From contig JAHDVF020000518.1 in the NCBI GenBank assembly GCA_022606425.2, forward strand, positions 124,001-188,000: a DNA stretch of 64,000 nt. Direction: 5' to 3'. A model generated the notes under the pieces. It was not told the origin of the DNA, did not search any database, and saw nothing but the letters and a program-made list of their open reading frames with translations. The position numbers and the translations under genes were made by a program. Position 1 is the first letter of the stretch, and the number at the start of each line of letters is the position of its first letter. The DNA is from Lepidostoma basale (taxonomy: Eukaryota > Arthropoda > Insecta > Trichoptera > Lepidostomatidae). Below are positions 21,016-32,226 of this stretch, in pieces.

Positions 21016-21664
21016 GTAAATATTTATTTTTTCTTTGTGCTCATTAAGCCACAATATTTAATAAAAACAAATTAAACAATGAGTTGTTTATGCATATTAG
21101 AAATAGAGTATACTTATTCTTTATTAAAATTCTTTATTAAATATTCCTTCTATTGTGAAAAATCTTCTTCTTTTTTGATAAACGTGAGACATTGACACTA
21201 AAATTCCATAATGACGAATTCGTTTATGAATTAAAACAATGTTTATTTTTCACGTTTGAGTTTATTATTCTTCGATATTTTTAGTTTTACACACACAGGT
21301 TGAAGGGTGAAATTGATAATAAAAGTGAAAAAATTGTGTTATATTTCATCAACAAATTCGTCCAAAATATGTTTAATGATTTTTATATAGGGTAATACAA
21401 ATCAGTCTCAATTTTTATTTTATTTTAGAATACACTTAATTATTTATTATGTTGAATACATTCTTAAATTGTTAGAATTCAGGAATTTTATTTTTATGAA
21501 TAAATTATCTTACCTACACGATTCATTCATGTTCTGCCCTTTAAAAATAGAATAATATCTTTAAAAATGGCCAGAAAAATACAGATGAATATGGATGAAC
21601 CTGTGTCTGAATTCATGAAACGGTATTGAATTAAGATTTATCTCATTTCAGCGCAAGCCTAATT
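21016..21664. other. No gene; one short PLE-like match
   Basis: 21190-21245 (attccataatgacgaattcg, ttatgaattaaaacaatg) matches 54365-54415, which precedes a hammerhead-like motif. No ribozyme core is present here. Otherwise nothing seen. Confidence 0.4.
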
Positions 21665-21780
21665 GAATCTTCTTCTTCATGGTTTAGGCCTTTTGGCCTG
21701 CTATTCTCTTGAGAAGCGGACTACCAGCTGTTCCATCTGGAGATCTTCCTTGAGGTCTGCTGCTTTGAGGTAAGTTTTTT
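21665..21780 (-). mobile_element. LINE 3' tail fragment, unassigned
   Basis: tcttcttcttcatggtttag, then tccatctggagatcttcct: a style common at LINE 3' ends on the minus strand. Too short to name. Confidence 0.35.
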
Positions 21781-23485
21781 GAGTTATCCGCTTTTCAAAT
21801 GCATTTGAATGAATTTTTAGTGTGATAGACAAATACATATTTTAATGCCTAGACGTTATAGTCTTTATTGGGTTGAATTATGTTTCGTTGTCAGTGTTCA
21901 AGTGTGTCTTATGCCGTTCGAATAAGTTTAAATAACACCTATTTATCGTCAGAAGTCACGATATTACTGAATTATACTAAAGCAATAAATTAAAACATTG
22001 ATGGATTTCATTGTTGAACGTCATGTATTTGGAGAAACACGTTGTGGAATTTATTACTGTACGTTTGCTGTCCATCCATTATTCTACGCCCCTTAATTCT
22101 ACCATTCTTATAACATGCTTATTCCAGAAACATATTGACTACCATTCTCACCTTACAATATCCTCGAATTCTAACAATTGTTTATTTGTGTTTCGTATTA
22201 GATCAAAAAAAGTTTTTGGTAGAATGTTTTCGGGTGTGTTATTTTCTCTAGTTTAAAAAAAGCGTTTGATTCAACATATATATTTCTTGTATCTTTCAAA
22301 AGTGTTAATTCTCTGAAGCTACTTCTATTTGGGTTGAATTCGGATGCCATCTCGTTATGAAGACAAATCCCCATCAACACAGGATGATTTCAATGCGCTT
22401 TCATGCGGCAATTTGGAGCATGAAATAATATTGGTTTCTTTTTTTAAATTTATGTACTCAAAAGGGAATCAATAAAAGTAATTGATTAAAAATCAGACAT
22501 ATAAAGAATCATGTGAAAACTCGTTACTTGAAATAAAATTTCAAGATTGATCGATATACACCACTTACTATCAAAACAAGTAAAACGACACGCTTACAAG
22601 TTGAGTCTATAAGCTTGAAAATAACAACTTTTTTCAAAAACGTTGCATTAAAACAAATCAATATCTTTGATCATTTTAAATTATCGTTTTTTTTTTAATA
22701 AAATGGAATGAATAAATTTTATGATTACATGTAAATTTCGTATAAATCTAATATTTACGTCCCAAGCTAAATAATTATTAATAAGATTTTCAAAATACCC
22801 TATGTTCGTTTGGAAAAAAACAAATAAGTAGCCGATAAGTGATTGAATTCTGTGGTCGTCAATAGATATCGTTAGTATTCCAAATACTGGCATGATCTGG
22901 GAATATACGAAAAATTGTTACTACGCCCCAAGCGTGGGGCCATGCGCTTTATTAGGGCCCCATGGTTGGAACGATGTTGAGAACTTGCGTTTTACGACCT
23001 TCTTTCAAATGCCAAGAAGTTCTTAAGTCTATTTATTCCATCGGGCTGAAATTAATATTTATTAATTTATTTACTAAGGGTAACATACATCGATATCAAT
23101 AACATATACGAGTATGTAAGAAAACAAGCGTTTTAATATGGTGGTTAATATGGTGTTTAAATTCATTATTAAAGATACAGAAATGAAATTAAATAAAAAT
23201 TCGATGATAGATAAAATACTAGAATTACGGTGTTTTACCTCGTTCGCATACTAGAGTATACGAAGCAGCGAATAACGAAACACTCCCCTTTCTCTTTATA
23301 GCCAACCCTTAATTACATCAACAGAAAAATACTGCAAACTTGCATGCTGGCGAAAAATTATTTTTCCTGGAGATTTTCAAATGATAACGGTATGCAACAT
23401 TGCATTTTCAAAGCTCTTATTAGCATTCCTACCTACTTATAATTTTTAATTAGTTTACACTTCCATTACGATGACGTCACAGGTG
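21781..23485. other. Repeat-poor intron segment
   Basis: 1.7 kb without any of the families found elsewhere. A short GC-rich patch lies at 22923-22975 (cgccccaagcgtggggccat). No coding region supported. Confidence 0.45.
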
Positions 23486-23489
23486 AATG

Positions 23490-23760
23490 ACACTGGTTTT
23501 TATTTAAAAATCAAAACATTACATTTTTAAATAATTTAAACAAAAAAAAATTATACAATTTTGTATTTATTATACAATCTTCTGAAGCAGCCAGCTGCCG
23601 AAACCGGTCGACGATAAACACAAGTGAAAGCACACTAAATTTATAATAATAAATACATTTTGTATTAATTTTTCTTTTGGTCGTCATTATTTCAAATGAA
23701 CTTCTACCAAGAAATTTCAATTAAAAATATTGATTAATGAAATTTTTATGTATTTATTAA
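23490..23760 (+). repeat. Family K copy
   Basis: Holds a hammerhead-like motif with part of the core deleted (23582-23609): CTGAAG, hairpin GCAGC/GCTGC, GAAAC, ACCGGT, C. ATG at 23696 opens MNFYQEISIKNID, 87 bp after the predicted cleavage point. Confidence 0.7.
23582..23609 (+). ncRNA. Hammerhead-like motif with deleted core
   Basis: A9 and the following bases are missing relative to family K at 3922, so the catalytic core is incomplete. Stem III palindrome and cleavage C remain. Expected inactive. Confidence 0.4.
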
Positions 23761-23859
23761 TGATAATCGAAATCGTAAATCGCTTGGTGGAAATTCCTTT
23801 TAAATAATAATTAATTTAAAAAAGTTTAATATGTGTATGATAGAGTGACGAATAAGAAG

Positions 23860-24195
23860 GCAGTGCGAATCAAAGGGTTATAAAATATAATGGAAAGAAC
23901 ATTAAGATAGTTTGGACACATGGAAATAATGAATGAAAAATAATGGTAAAAAATATATTTTTGACGATGTATATGGAACTAGAAATAAGGGAAGTTCGAG
24001 AAAAGCGTGGAACAATCAAATAAATTGAAGATTTAATATTGACCACGTGAAGAATCGGAGAAATCGAAGTGAGTGCATGACACGATGTATGAATATTAAA
24101 GAATCGCGAGAAGTATGTCAGGAAAGAAGTTGTCGCAATCCATTATTTCTACCTATCCCTTCGGGGAGACGAGTGTTATTTAGTTAGTTTTAAAA
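23860..24195 (+). mobile_element. LINE-T 3' copy
   Basis: gacacatggaaataatgaat, gtggaacaatcaaataaatt, gagaaatcgaagtgagtgca, cccttcggggagacg, then ttatttagttag. Multiple frameshifts. Confidence 0.75.
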
Positions 24196-24380
24196 AAAAA
24201 CGTTTTTTAATACTTCCACGTTGTTTTTATTTCTTTCTTCTTCCAATATTGACATTTTTACTTTTAGTTTCAATCCTAGAGATTGTCTTGCATCAAAGTT
24301 TATTTATATCTTTGCTGGTTCTTGGGATACCCTTTTTAATGTGGTAATTTACCGTTACCTTACACATTTGCATACAGCAT

Positions 24381-24597
24381 ATTATTTGAACCCAATAACT
24401 GTACACAACTTTTAAACTTTTTAAGCTATTGATTATTATAACATGTGATAGATAGATAAACTATCGCAATTTTTCGTCCCGTGAATTCTACGTACACCAG
24501 ACCAATGACAATATGACGATTTCATTGCTATCGCCGGGAATTGAACCTGGTACCTACGGTGTGGCAGTCACAGCTCTTGCACTCTGCCACAAAAGTT
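24381..24597 (-). repeat. SINE S1A copy
   Basis: 3' part (gaacccaataactgtacaca), body with an insertion (ctacgtacaccagaccaatg), box B gggaattgaacctgg (decayed) and box A complement cactctgccaca. Confidence 0.7.
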
Positions 24598-24887
24598 GGC
24601 ATTGATATTCTTTCGATCAATATTTTAGCACGGTATTCTATAGAATGGTCTACTTTTGCTGTATTTTTTTCTACTTTTATTCTTACATATCAAAGTTCCA
24701 AACACACATTTTAGAAAAAATATTCATACATTTATAACGAAAGACAAGACTGTTTTACTGTTTTTCAAGTTGTCTTTCTGGATTTATAAACTTTTTTTAT
24801 ACATTTAATGTAAACGTGGGTAGTTACTGTAAGACATTTGTACATACTAGAAATATAATGCCCCTATTAGACAATCTGAATTCAAAT

Positions 24888-25395
24888 ATTTATCAAATCA
24901 AATCTGTTTATATCATCAACAGACATTACAAAATTCATTTTTAAGGCATCTATTGAGAACAGGTGAAATAATATATTGTGTATAGTATACTACCAGAAAC
25001 GCATGAGAGATGGTTCAACATTAGGAAGACAGGATACTATTTCAGAATTAAGAGTATTTGCCTTCTTAACGTACTTTCACTAACATGAAAGACGTCGATC
25101 TCCGAGGAGACCGCGTTCAACTAATTGCTCTTCTCACTGGTGTCACCAGAGGCAGATTGGTTCTGGCGGCCGGTAGGTAAAACAATCTGTACTGTCGCTG
25201 TCGGAGATATCTATCGAGGACAAAAAGCCGAACACCCTCCAGTACGGCCGAGTTCTCGAAGTATCCCCTAATTAATCTAAATAAATTGGTAATTAGAAGT
25301 CCATCTCTTCGAAGCTGTAGAGAATTGGTTCCGAGCATTCCCAAAAGAAATGCCGTGGGGTAGAGCCCACGTGGGATAGAGGTTAAAATTATCAT
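24888..25395 (-). pseudogene. LINE-J C-terminus and 3' UTR
   Basis: The minus-strand frame 25117-25395 reads GLYPTAFLLGMLGTNSLQLR, LFVLDRYLRQRQYRLFYLPA, ARTNLPLVTPVRRAIS, then a 3' UTR to ttgatttgataaa at 24890. Diverged from the copy at 13660. Confidence 0.75.
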
Positions 25396-25486
25396 TTAAT
25401 TTACATAATAATTCTATGACTTCTATAACTAAAGAATCATCAAATTCTGTTAGTTAATTTCTTAGTAATGCAAAACATGTCATTCT

Positions 25487-25900
25487 TCGTCAGCTTGTCT
25501 CCATCTACTGCTGGACGTAAACCTCTCCACCCCCACGCCAACTCTTTCGGTCTCTCGCCAGTGTTCTCCAGGCCCTTCCCGCTGTCCGCACAATATCATC
25601 GCTCCACCTGATCGGTTGTCTCCCGACACTTCTCCGGCCCAACCTTGGCCTTCATTCAGTAACCCTGTGGCTCCATCTTCCATCATCCCGTCGACACACG
25701 TGACCAGCCTACTGCCTCTTCATTATCGCAATACGTATCCCTACATCGGTGACCCTGGTGCGTCTTCTAATCTCCACGTTGGGTATAAGGTCTCTAAGCG
25801 AGATACCCAACATGGATCTGTCCATGGCCCGTTGTGCAACTTCGATTTCGTGCATTGCTTATTTTGTTAACTTCATGTCTCGCATCCATAGTTCATCACA
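25487..25900 (-). pseudogene. RTE-like LINE C-terminal tail
   Basis: The minus strand has RRHEIEVAQRAMDRSMLGIS-type codons upstream and GRRSVGRQPIRWSDDIVRTA, RAWRTLARDRKSWRGGGE further on, in shifted frames. This pattern is the familiar tail of RTE-type endonuclease/reverse transcriptases. Same family as 38325. Confidence 0.7.
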
Positions 25901-26091
25901 GGTAACAAACATGTCATTACTATTTACCATATCTAAACATTTAATATGAATGCACAGAAAACACCGGTCTTATATTACCGACGTCTATATAATAATAAAT
26001 TTTATATTGTTAATTAAACAATAATATATAGTTACTGTTAAAATTTAAAACAGATATATATCACAATTTTTTTTTATTTACCGAGTGTCGC

Positions 26092-26126
26092 GCAGCTGTT
26101 TTGCCAACCGATGTTGGCATCATCAG
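26092..26126 (-). ncRNA. Hammerhead-like motif, G12 mutated
   Basis: Box CTGATGA, extra T, stem II GCCAAC/GTTGGC, then AAAAC in place of GAAAC, AGCTG. Sense to the receptor pre-mRNA but with a changed invariant G12, and a lost T before the cleavage site. Confidence 0.55.
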
Positions 26127-26172
26127 GTGTCGTCAATAAACTATATTGTAACACCTATGTTTATTGTAGCAC

Positions 26173-26208
26173 CTGATGATGCCAACATCGGTTGGCGAAA
26201 CAGCTGTC
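26173..26208 (+). ncRNA. Hammerhead-like motif, complete core (family P2)
   Basis: Box CTGATGA (26173-26179), extra T, stem II GCCAAC/GTTGGC with ATCG loop, GAAAC (26197-26201), palindrome ACAGCTGT, C26208. Direct stem I pairing is poor here; the family may pair more distal sequence (ttgtaacac with gtgatacaa downstream). Antisense to the receptor. Confidence 0.6.
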
Positions 26209-26384
26209 GCGACATTCGGTAGATAAATAGAAATTGTGATATATAACAGTGTTTTAAATTTTAACAGTAATAATGTTTAAGTATCATATTATTTCGGCCA
26301 AAACAATGGACTGATAATATATAGATTAAAATAAATGAGAGTAATATTATGATTTTTTGATAAATTGAAACACATTTTTCTTCC

Positions 26385-26665
26385 TTCTTCTTCCGATGGC
26401 GCTACAGCCTATATCGAGCCTTGGCCTCGTCAACTTTTGCATCCAGCAGTTCCTGTTCTCAGCAGTCCTCCTCAGTTCGGAACCCGAAGAAGTTATGCTG
26501 CATCACTCTTCACTTCGTCCCCCTACCTCAGCCTTAATCTTCTCACCCTTTTCATTCCGCCCGGGTGCCCAGTCATAATGCATTTGGGGATTCGTTAGTT
26601 TGACATCCTCTGTACATGTCCAGCCCATCTCAATCTTTGTAGCTTTATTTGCGTGGAGATGTTGG
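26385..26665 (-). pseudogene. LINE 3' tail, RTE-like
   Basis: The minus strand gives scraps such as KIEMGWTCTEDVKLTNPQMH and RNEKGEDGGG-like codons, ending near ttcttcttccgatggcgct. No intact frame. Confidence 0.45.
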
Positions 26666-27383
26666 GGGCCTGGTACACGAAATAGAGCTCATTGTTTTTT
26701 GTTTTTTTTATTTAAAGAAACATAGAAGTTCCCGCCATATACCCGAGGCTGTTATAGGGCGTAGTGGCACCCTTTTATCAGCCTCGCTCACACACTCCCT
26801 GGGCCTATCCCCGGTTCATCCGGTACTTACATTTAAAGACGGCAACAACAATGGGGTGCCAGACCAGGGTTAATTTACTACATCCTACTTCAATGCTCCG
26901 CTGTACTTTATTGAATAAATAAACATAATATAGATACACTAGGAACGAGGCCCGTCACAGAGGAGCAATCTCCTCCTCCCAGGTGGAAAACAGCGCACTC
27001 TCAGAGGGCAACAACTCATTGTTGCGCCAAATACGCCATTGTTTTCCTTCTCTCACGGGTTCACAAGTTCGTCGCAGCACCTTTCTTTTAACGGTGTCCA
27101 ACAGTTCCGCCGTTGTCTTCCATCATTTTTTTTATCCAGATTCAATTATTATTTAATTATTTTTATTTTTGCACAAATGAGACATTATTAAACGAAAAAC
27201 ATTTAGGTGACTCATTTGGACACAAAACGGTTTGATAAAAATACAATAACGATATGAAACTAAGAAATAATATATCCCAGAAGGATCCAATATAAGTCGA
27301 CGTCTCAGAGACTCTTGAGAATTGATAACATATTATGTTGTAACAGGTGATAGATTTTAATGATGAAGGTATAATACTCGTAT
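26666..27383. other. Unexplained GC-rich block
   Basis: 26700-27125 is GC-rich for the window and matches nothing else in it (acccgaggctgttatagggc, ggcaacaactcattgttgcg). It may be a piece of an element whose other copies are not in this window. The rest is AT-rich. Confidence 0.35.
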
Positions 27384-27623
27384 ACTATTATTATTTTGTT
27401 GAATCGCTCTTTACATAATTTTGCGTGAGCCAAATCAATGTAAAATGGTATAACTATCATAATGATTCTCGTAACATGTAATAGGTAGCTAATCTATCGC
27501 CATTTCATTGTCACATGAATTTTTCACCAGACCAAAGACAGTGTGATAATCACACTGCCATCGCCGGGAATCGAACCCGGAACCTTCGGTGTGGCAGTCA
27601 AAGCACTTATCACTCGGCCACGG
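27384..27623 (-). repeat. SINE S1B, near full length
   Basis: S1B 3' end (ttattattttgttgaatcgc), body, intact box B complement gggaatcgaacccgg, head ending cactcggccacgg. Confidence 0.8.
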
Positions 27624-28046
27624 AAAACAATCTTATAAGTTAAAAATATATATTTTACTGTTGGTTTATAAGAAAATCGTTAAATATGTATGTCACGGTG
27701 ATAAGGCCCTAATCTTTTAAATGCAATCAAAGAAATTTATAAATTGGTCGCTAGTTAGATTCTCAAATAATATTTTGAATTAAAAATTATGAACTCAAAA
27801 CATCTAATAACACAATGTAATGGCGCCTTTCTGCCAGAGTCGACGTTTTGGCGCCAGCATCGCGTATTAAAATAGCGGGAAACACAAAACATCCCTATGC
27901 GGTGTTAATTTATGGCAGTTCCACATCGGTATGGGTCGCCATATACTCGTAACCGGGGCGGCGGTTTCTATCTTCTGCATTCTAAATTCAAAAATATATG
28001 TTTGGACGTACTTACGAGCTTTAAGCAAAAAAGTAGAATTAAAATA
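27624..28046. other. Intronic DNA with a GC-rich island
   Basis: 27830-27990 (gtcgacgttttggcgccagc, cgtaaccggggcggcggttt) is non-repetitive in this window and GC-rich. Candidate regulatory element only. Confidence 0.35.
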
Positions 28047-28190
28047 ACTAACTAACTAACCATCACACCGTCTCTCCGAAAGGGTAGGCAGAAAAAATGA
28101 ACTACCACACTTTAACCGATGCAGCACTCCATTCTTCTCTTTTGGCCGCCGTGAGAGACGCGGTGTGATGGGTTGCGAACCTCGATCGTC
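28047..28190 (-). repeat. SINE S2, full copy
   Basis: taactaaccatcacaccgtc at the tail side, gatgggttgcgaacctcg at the head side. Confidence 0.75.
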
Positions 28191-28307
28191 CAACATCCAT
28201 AAATCCATAAGTCCATAAAATAACAAAATAAAAATAATTTAACACATAATGTTCTTTTAGATGGTGCACATGTTTAATTTATAATCCCTATATCCATGTT
28301 TTTTTTT

Positions 28308-28560
28308 AATAAACTGTAATAAGGTACATAAAACAATCCAACACCAGCAAGAATTTTAAAAATATATTGAAGAATTTATTCAATTTGTCATTGGAAAAAA
28401 TGAAAAATTTATTTTTACACCTGTCAAAATTCTTTATACTAACGAAAAACTCGTATAATTTTAACATTTAAACAGTAAAAACGCACAAGTGTCACAACTA
28501 ACTATTATAAAGTGCGGCAAAAATCAAATTGACCAAATTAATTAATACACGAAATATTTG
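28308..28560 (+). repeat. Family P3, plus copy
   Basis: Inverted relative to 16430-16655. An interrupted frame (QQEF, then KYIEEFIQFVIGKN) resembles the P2 frame QQELQNYIKEIIQIDIG, suggesting descent from a coding 3' end. Confidence 0.6.
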
Positions 28561-28829
28561 AAATTTAAAATTGTTTGAAATTCAAATAAACTCATTCAAA
28601 TTTTTAAAAGGAAATGAATTGAATGGATCAGAGGGAGGACCAAAGTTTGGCATCATAGTTTATTTTAATGTTGCGCGCAAAATAGCTAAGAGTGGAATTG
28701 GACCGAACATATAGTGAGAGCAGTGGGTGATTGCTGGACCAGACAAACATACCCTAGAAAGTCACAAAAATCCGGGCAGGCTACGAGCAAGATACTGTTT
28801 TATTTTTCAAATATTATCTTCTTCTTCTT

Positions 28830-29165
28830 CGTCAGCCTTTATCGGTCCACTGCTGGACACAGGCCTCTTCCCTTCCCTTCCCTTCCACTCGTCTCTAACT
28901 CCATGCCAGCCGCAGCCACATTTTCCCCCCCACGGCAGCAATGTCGTCGGCCCACCTTTTTTGAGGCCTGCCGACGCTTCTCCTATTCTTCCATGGTCTC
29001 CACCTTATTATTTTCTGGATCCATCTATCCTCACTCTATCTCGCCACATGACCCGCCCATTGACACCTCAGTATCGCTAGTCGTTCCATGATGTCCGTTA
29101 TTTTTGTTCGGCGTCTAATCTCCTCATTTCTGATTTTATCTTGGAGACTGACGCCGAGCATATGT
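28830..29165 (-). pseudogene. RTE-like LINE tail
   Basis: The minus strand carries GVNGRVMWRDRVRMDGSRK-like codons and a gtgtccagcagtggacc 3' motif, with several frameshifts. Long plus-strand frames here are shadows. Confidence 0.55.
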
Positions 29166-29299
29166 CAAATATTATACATATGTTTTTCTTTCTTCTCCTC
29201 TCGTGTTTACAATTTTTTTTTTTAATTCTTCATCATGAGATATAACGTTCTCTCGATAATGAAAGTATAAAATTATATCTTTGAAACATGATGATACCA

Positions 29300-29535
29300 A
29301 TAAACTGAATTATGGGAATGTTTGAAATGTGGCTCTATCAGCGAATGCTCAGATTTTACTGGACAGACGTGGTTACCAATACCGAAGTCCTGAGGCGATC
29401 TAGAGTTGACAGGGAGCTATTATCAACTATCAAGGTTCGGAAGATTTCACATCTGGGTCATATACTGCGTGGGAAAAGTACCACCTTCTCCAACTGATAT
29501 TGGAGGGGAAAATTGAGGGACGCCGATATAATTAA
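29300..29535 (+). pseudogene. LINE-E C-terminal fragment
   Basis: MFEMWLYQRMLRFYWTDVVT, NTEVLRRSRVDRELLSTIKV, RKISHLGHILRGK, then a frameshift into HLLQLILEGKIEG. Truncated right after that. Confidence 0.75.
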
Positions 29536-29539
29536 TTTT

Positions 29540-29655
29540 AAGCTTTTCTTTTTAATTCTCAAAGTGTAATTTCAAACGATCTGGAAATATGTCTGTAATG
29601 TTTGTAATTTTTGTTAAAATATATGAAATGAAAAATGAAATGAAATGAAATCCCT
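29540..29655 (+). mobile_element. LINE-J 3' UTR fragment
   Basis: ttctttttaattctcaaagt, aacgatctggaaatatgtct, ending gaaatgaaatgaaat. Directly follows LINE-E, so the junction is a chimera or a nested insertion. Confidence 0.65.
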
Positions 29656-30175
29656 CACCTCTCGTCCATCTATTGTTAATACACTACCTAAAACACGGAC
29701 TCATCTATTTGCTCCAAATTTTCACTATTTATGCTAATGTTGCAGATTGTCACGATTTCTTCTTTTTCAAAAATCATTACCTGAGACTTATTAACTGGAA
29801 ACTACCACATTAAACAGGCCTAAGTGGCATCCCAAGAACCAGAAAATATTATTACTGGTTGTCATAACTCTACACTTTGTGAATATTATATATTATAGTT
29901 TTGCTTGAAAACATTGCTACGCCGTAGTGCGGACTGCAATGTCGTATAGTATTTGTAGCTGGGAATTTCAGCTTCCGTAGCAACGTAAAAAGGACCAATG
30001 CTACGCCTGCAGGCGTCGTTATTTCTCTATAAAAATGTTGCGAACAAGTTACGTGTACGTTCCACACAGAAGCGTCACGTGATTTTTAACGTCACTCCCG
30101 TCACTAAATGTATTAATGTATTGATCGGGTAGTGGTCTACAGGACTATACTAATAATTACAAAATACTATTAATT
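29656..30175. other. No gene seen
   Basis: A slightly GC-richer patch at 29905-30070 has no recognisable motif. Nothing else seen. Confidence 0.4.
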
Positions 30176-30179
30176 ACAC

Positions 30180-30502
30180 AATTATGAAAGGATCACTGCG
30201 TTGGTTTAGACATATGGAGCGCATGGCTGAAGAAAAAATGATTAAAAAAAGTATAAGTTAACGATGTAAATGGAGTACGGAGTCTAGGGGAAGACCGACA
30301 AAAACATGGCATGACCAAATTAATCTAATTTTAAAGGTTCGTCATGTCAGAAGCCGGGAGAATCGGCGTGCGTGTGTGACTCGTTGTATGAATGTGGAGG
30401 AAGCCAGAGAGGTATGTCAGGATAGAGAGGTATGGCGGTCCATTCTATTTGCCTACGCCTGCGGAGAAACGGCGTGACGGTGTGTTGTTGTTGTTGGTCT
30501 AC
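30180..30502 (+). pseudogene. LINE-T 3' copy with GTT tail
   Basis: Codons in shifted frames: MKGSLRWFRHMERMAEEKM, then RGRPTKTWHDQINLILK, RRACVTRCMNVEEAREVCQD. Ends gacggtgtgttgttgttgtt, the same GTT-type tail as 20782. Confidence 0.75.
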
Positions 30503-30689
30503 AGGACGAAACGCTTAGCTTCTGATCCAGGGGACATGGGTTTCAGTCTGAACACGACCAGGTTCCTTCTTCATAAACAGATATTTAAATAACATAATGA
30601 GATATTTTCTGCTCATATTGGGGATTTTATAGGAAAATTATAATATCGTAGATTAAAAGTTCTTGATGTTGAACATTAAAAAAATAAAG

Positions 30690-31025
30690 CGAAAATAGCC
30701 ATTAACAATCGAATTTTGTTTCCAACCCTTATGTTTGGAAGCGTAGCAATAAACTGGCAAAATGAGAAATGAGCAGATAAACGCGGTAGACATTAGAACA
30801 CTTAGACGTATGAGATGAGATCATTAAGATGGTTTGGATACATGGAGAGAATTGTAAAGAAAGTATATGTAAACAACGAAAACAGAAACGGAAAAGAGGA
30901 AGACTGGGGAAAACGTGGCATGATCAAAACAATCAAATATCAAATGTCGGCCACGCGAGAAGTCGAAAAAATGGACGCGTGTGCATGACACGATGTTTTA
31001 ATGTTGATATGTGTGATGGTTAGAT
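30690..31025 (+). pseudogene. LINE-T 3' copy
   Basis: MRSLRWFGYMERIVKKVYVN-like, then KRGRLGKTWHDQNNQISNVG. The 3' end gtgtgatggttag is abrupt. Confidence 0.7.
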
Positions 31026-31134
31026 ATTTGTAAGATGGTAGCTTACTTATATTACTCGGTTCTATTAATTCGAGTTTATAAACAAATAAGCATTTTATTT
31101 TCTTTACACAATATATTATTATTATTATTATCAC

Positions 31135-31705
31135 TTGTTTTTTAACTACACGTTGTGCTTAACGATATCAAAAGAGCCTCTCAGATGTAAACTGATCATC
31201 GATAACACACCTATTGAGCAAGTCATGCGATTCACTTACCTAGGCATGGATATCGGTAGCTACAGTGACCTATATGACGAGATGCGAGCACAAACCAACG
31301 AAGCGACAGCCTTGGCTGGCTGCTTGCGCGACACCATATGGAGGAACAAATACATTCAAATTCAAGATACCAATAGAACTAAGAACTTTCTTAGAGTAGC
31401 AGAAATGCGAACCCTACGCTCCATCGCAGGCAAACCCTCACTCCGGATCAGGAATGAAACGATAAGGTCTGTCTGTGTGTTGAGGACATAATGAGATAGG
31501 GAAGAAGTAGAAGACGCTTTTGGAGAGACCACGTGGACCGCATGGAGAATACAAGAATTGCAAAAATTGTTAAAGATGAAAACCCAAGCAGCAAGAGATT
31601 ACCAGGAAGGCCGCCAAAAAGATGGATAGATGGCTAGACATCATCATCCCAGGAAAGCCCACCGTCACAAACAGGTCATACGATCTAAACTAAGAGAAAG
31701 AAGAA
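31135..31705 (+). pseudogene. LINE-R 3' copy
   Basis: Open for 118 codons: PLRCKLIIDNTPIEQVMRFT, YLGMDIGSYSDLYDEMRAQT, ATALAGCLRDTIWRNKYIQI, VAEMRTLRSIAGKPSLRIRN. After a frameshift at about 31485 come VDRMENTRIAKIVKDENPSS and LPGRPPKRWIDG. Tail agaagaagaaga. More 5' than 15251 and 35795. Confidence 0.75.
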
Positions 31706-31711
31706 GAAGAA

Positions 31712-31951
31712 TACTATTTTGTTAAATCTCTCTTTACATCATTACAGCGCGAGCCAAATCGATGTCAAGGGTATATCTGTCATAGTGATTCTCATGATAT
31801 GTGATAGGTAGCTTATCTATCGCCATTTTATTGTAGCATGAATTCTACACAAGACCAAAGCCAGTGTGACAATTTTACTGCAATCTCCGGGAATCGAATC
31901 TGGAACCTTCGGTGTGACAGTCATAGCTCTAGTCACTCCGCGAAGGTCGTC
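31712..31951 (-). repeat. SINE S1B copy
   Basis: Full-length outline with several substitutions in box B (gggaatcgaatctgg). Confidence 0.75.
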
Positions 31952-31974
31952 AATATAGCCCTAGTAAAACGATA

Positions 31975-32226
31975 TATCGCACGCTTAATAGTAAACCGAC
32001 CGATTAGGGTTTAGGTCATAATTGAGTTAACATTAGACAGAGGCTTGTGTTAACGCTATCCATCGTTTCGCATTAAAATTAAGTCAAAATTTCGCTAATT
32101 GACCTCCTTTACACTATATCGGTCTTTTTTATTCCTACGTGTTTTTGTTAAAACACCGACTCATGTCCGATTGAGCAAAACTTGCTTTTTTTTTAGTTAA
32201 GCCAGTGTTCTATTAAGCGTGCGATA
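31975..32226. mobile_element. MITE M2, copy 2
   Basis: TIRs tatcgcacgcttaatag and ctattaagcgtgcgata are exact inverse copies. Opposite orientation to copy 1 and with a different centre. Confidence 0.8.

Larger units (their letters stand above)
25975..26312. repeat. Foldback element P2 with a ribozyme pair
   Basis: Arms 26041-26140 and 26160-26275 are inverted copies around a short spacer (tatattgtaacacctatgtt). Each carries a hammerhead-like core. Right end includes ttcggccaaaacaatgga with ATG at 26306 followed by GAC TGA. Confidence 0.8.

Noticed and set aside
20737..21075. Long poly-Asn, poly-Leu and poly-Val open frames
   Set aside because: They are the frames of a GTT microsatellite, not proteins.
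28714..29091. 125- and 117-codon plus-strand proline/serine-rich frames
   Set aside because: They overlie a minus-strand RTE-like LINE tail, and the codons make sense only on that strand.
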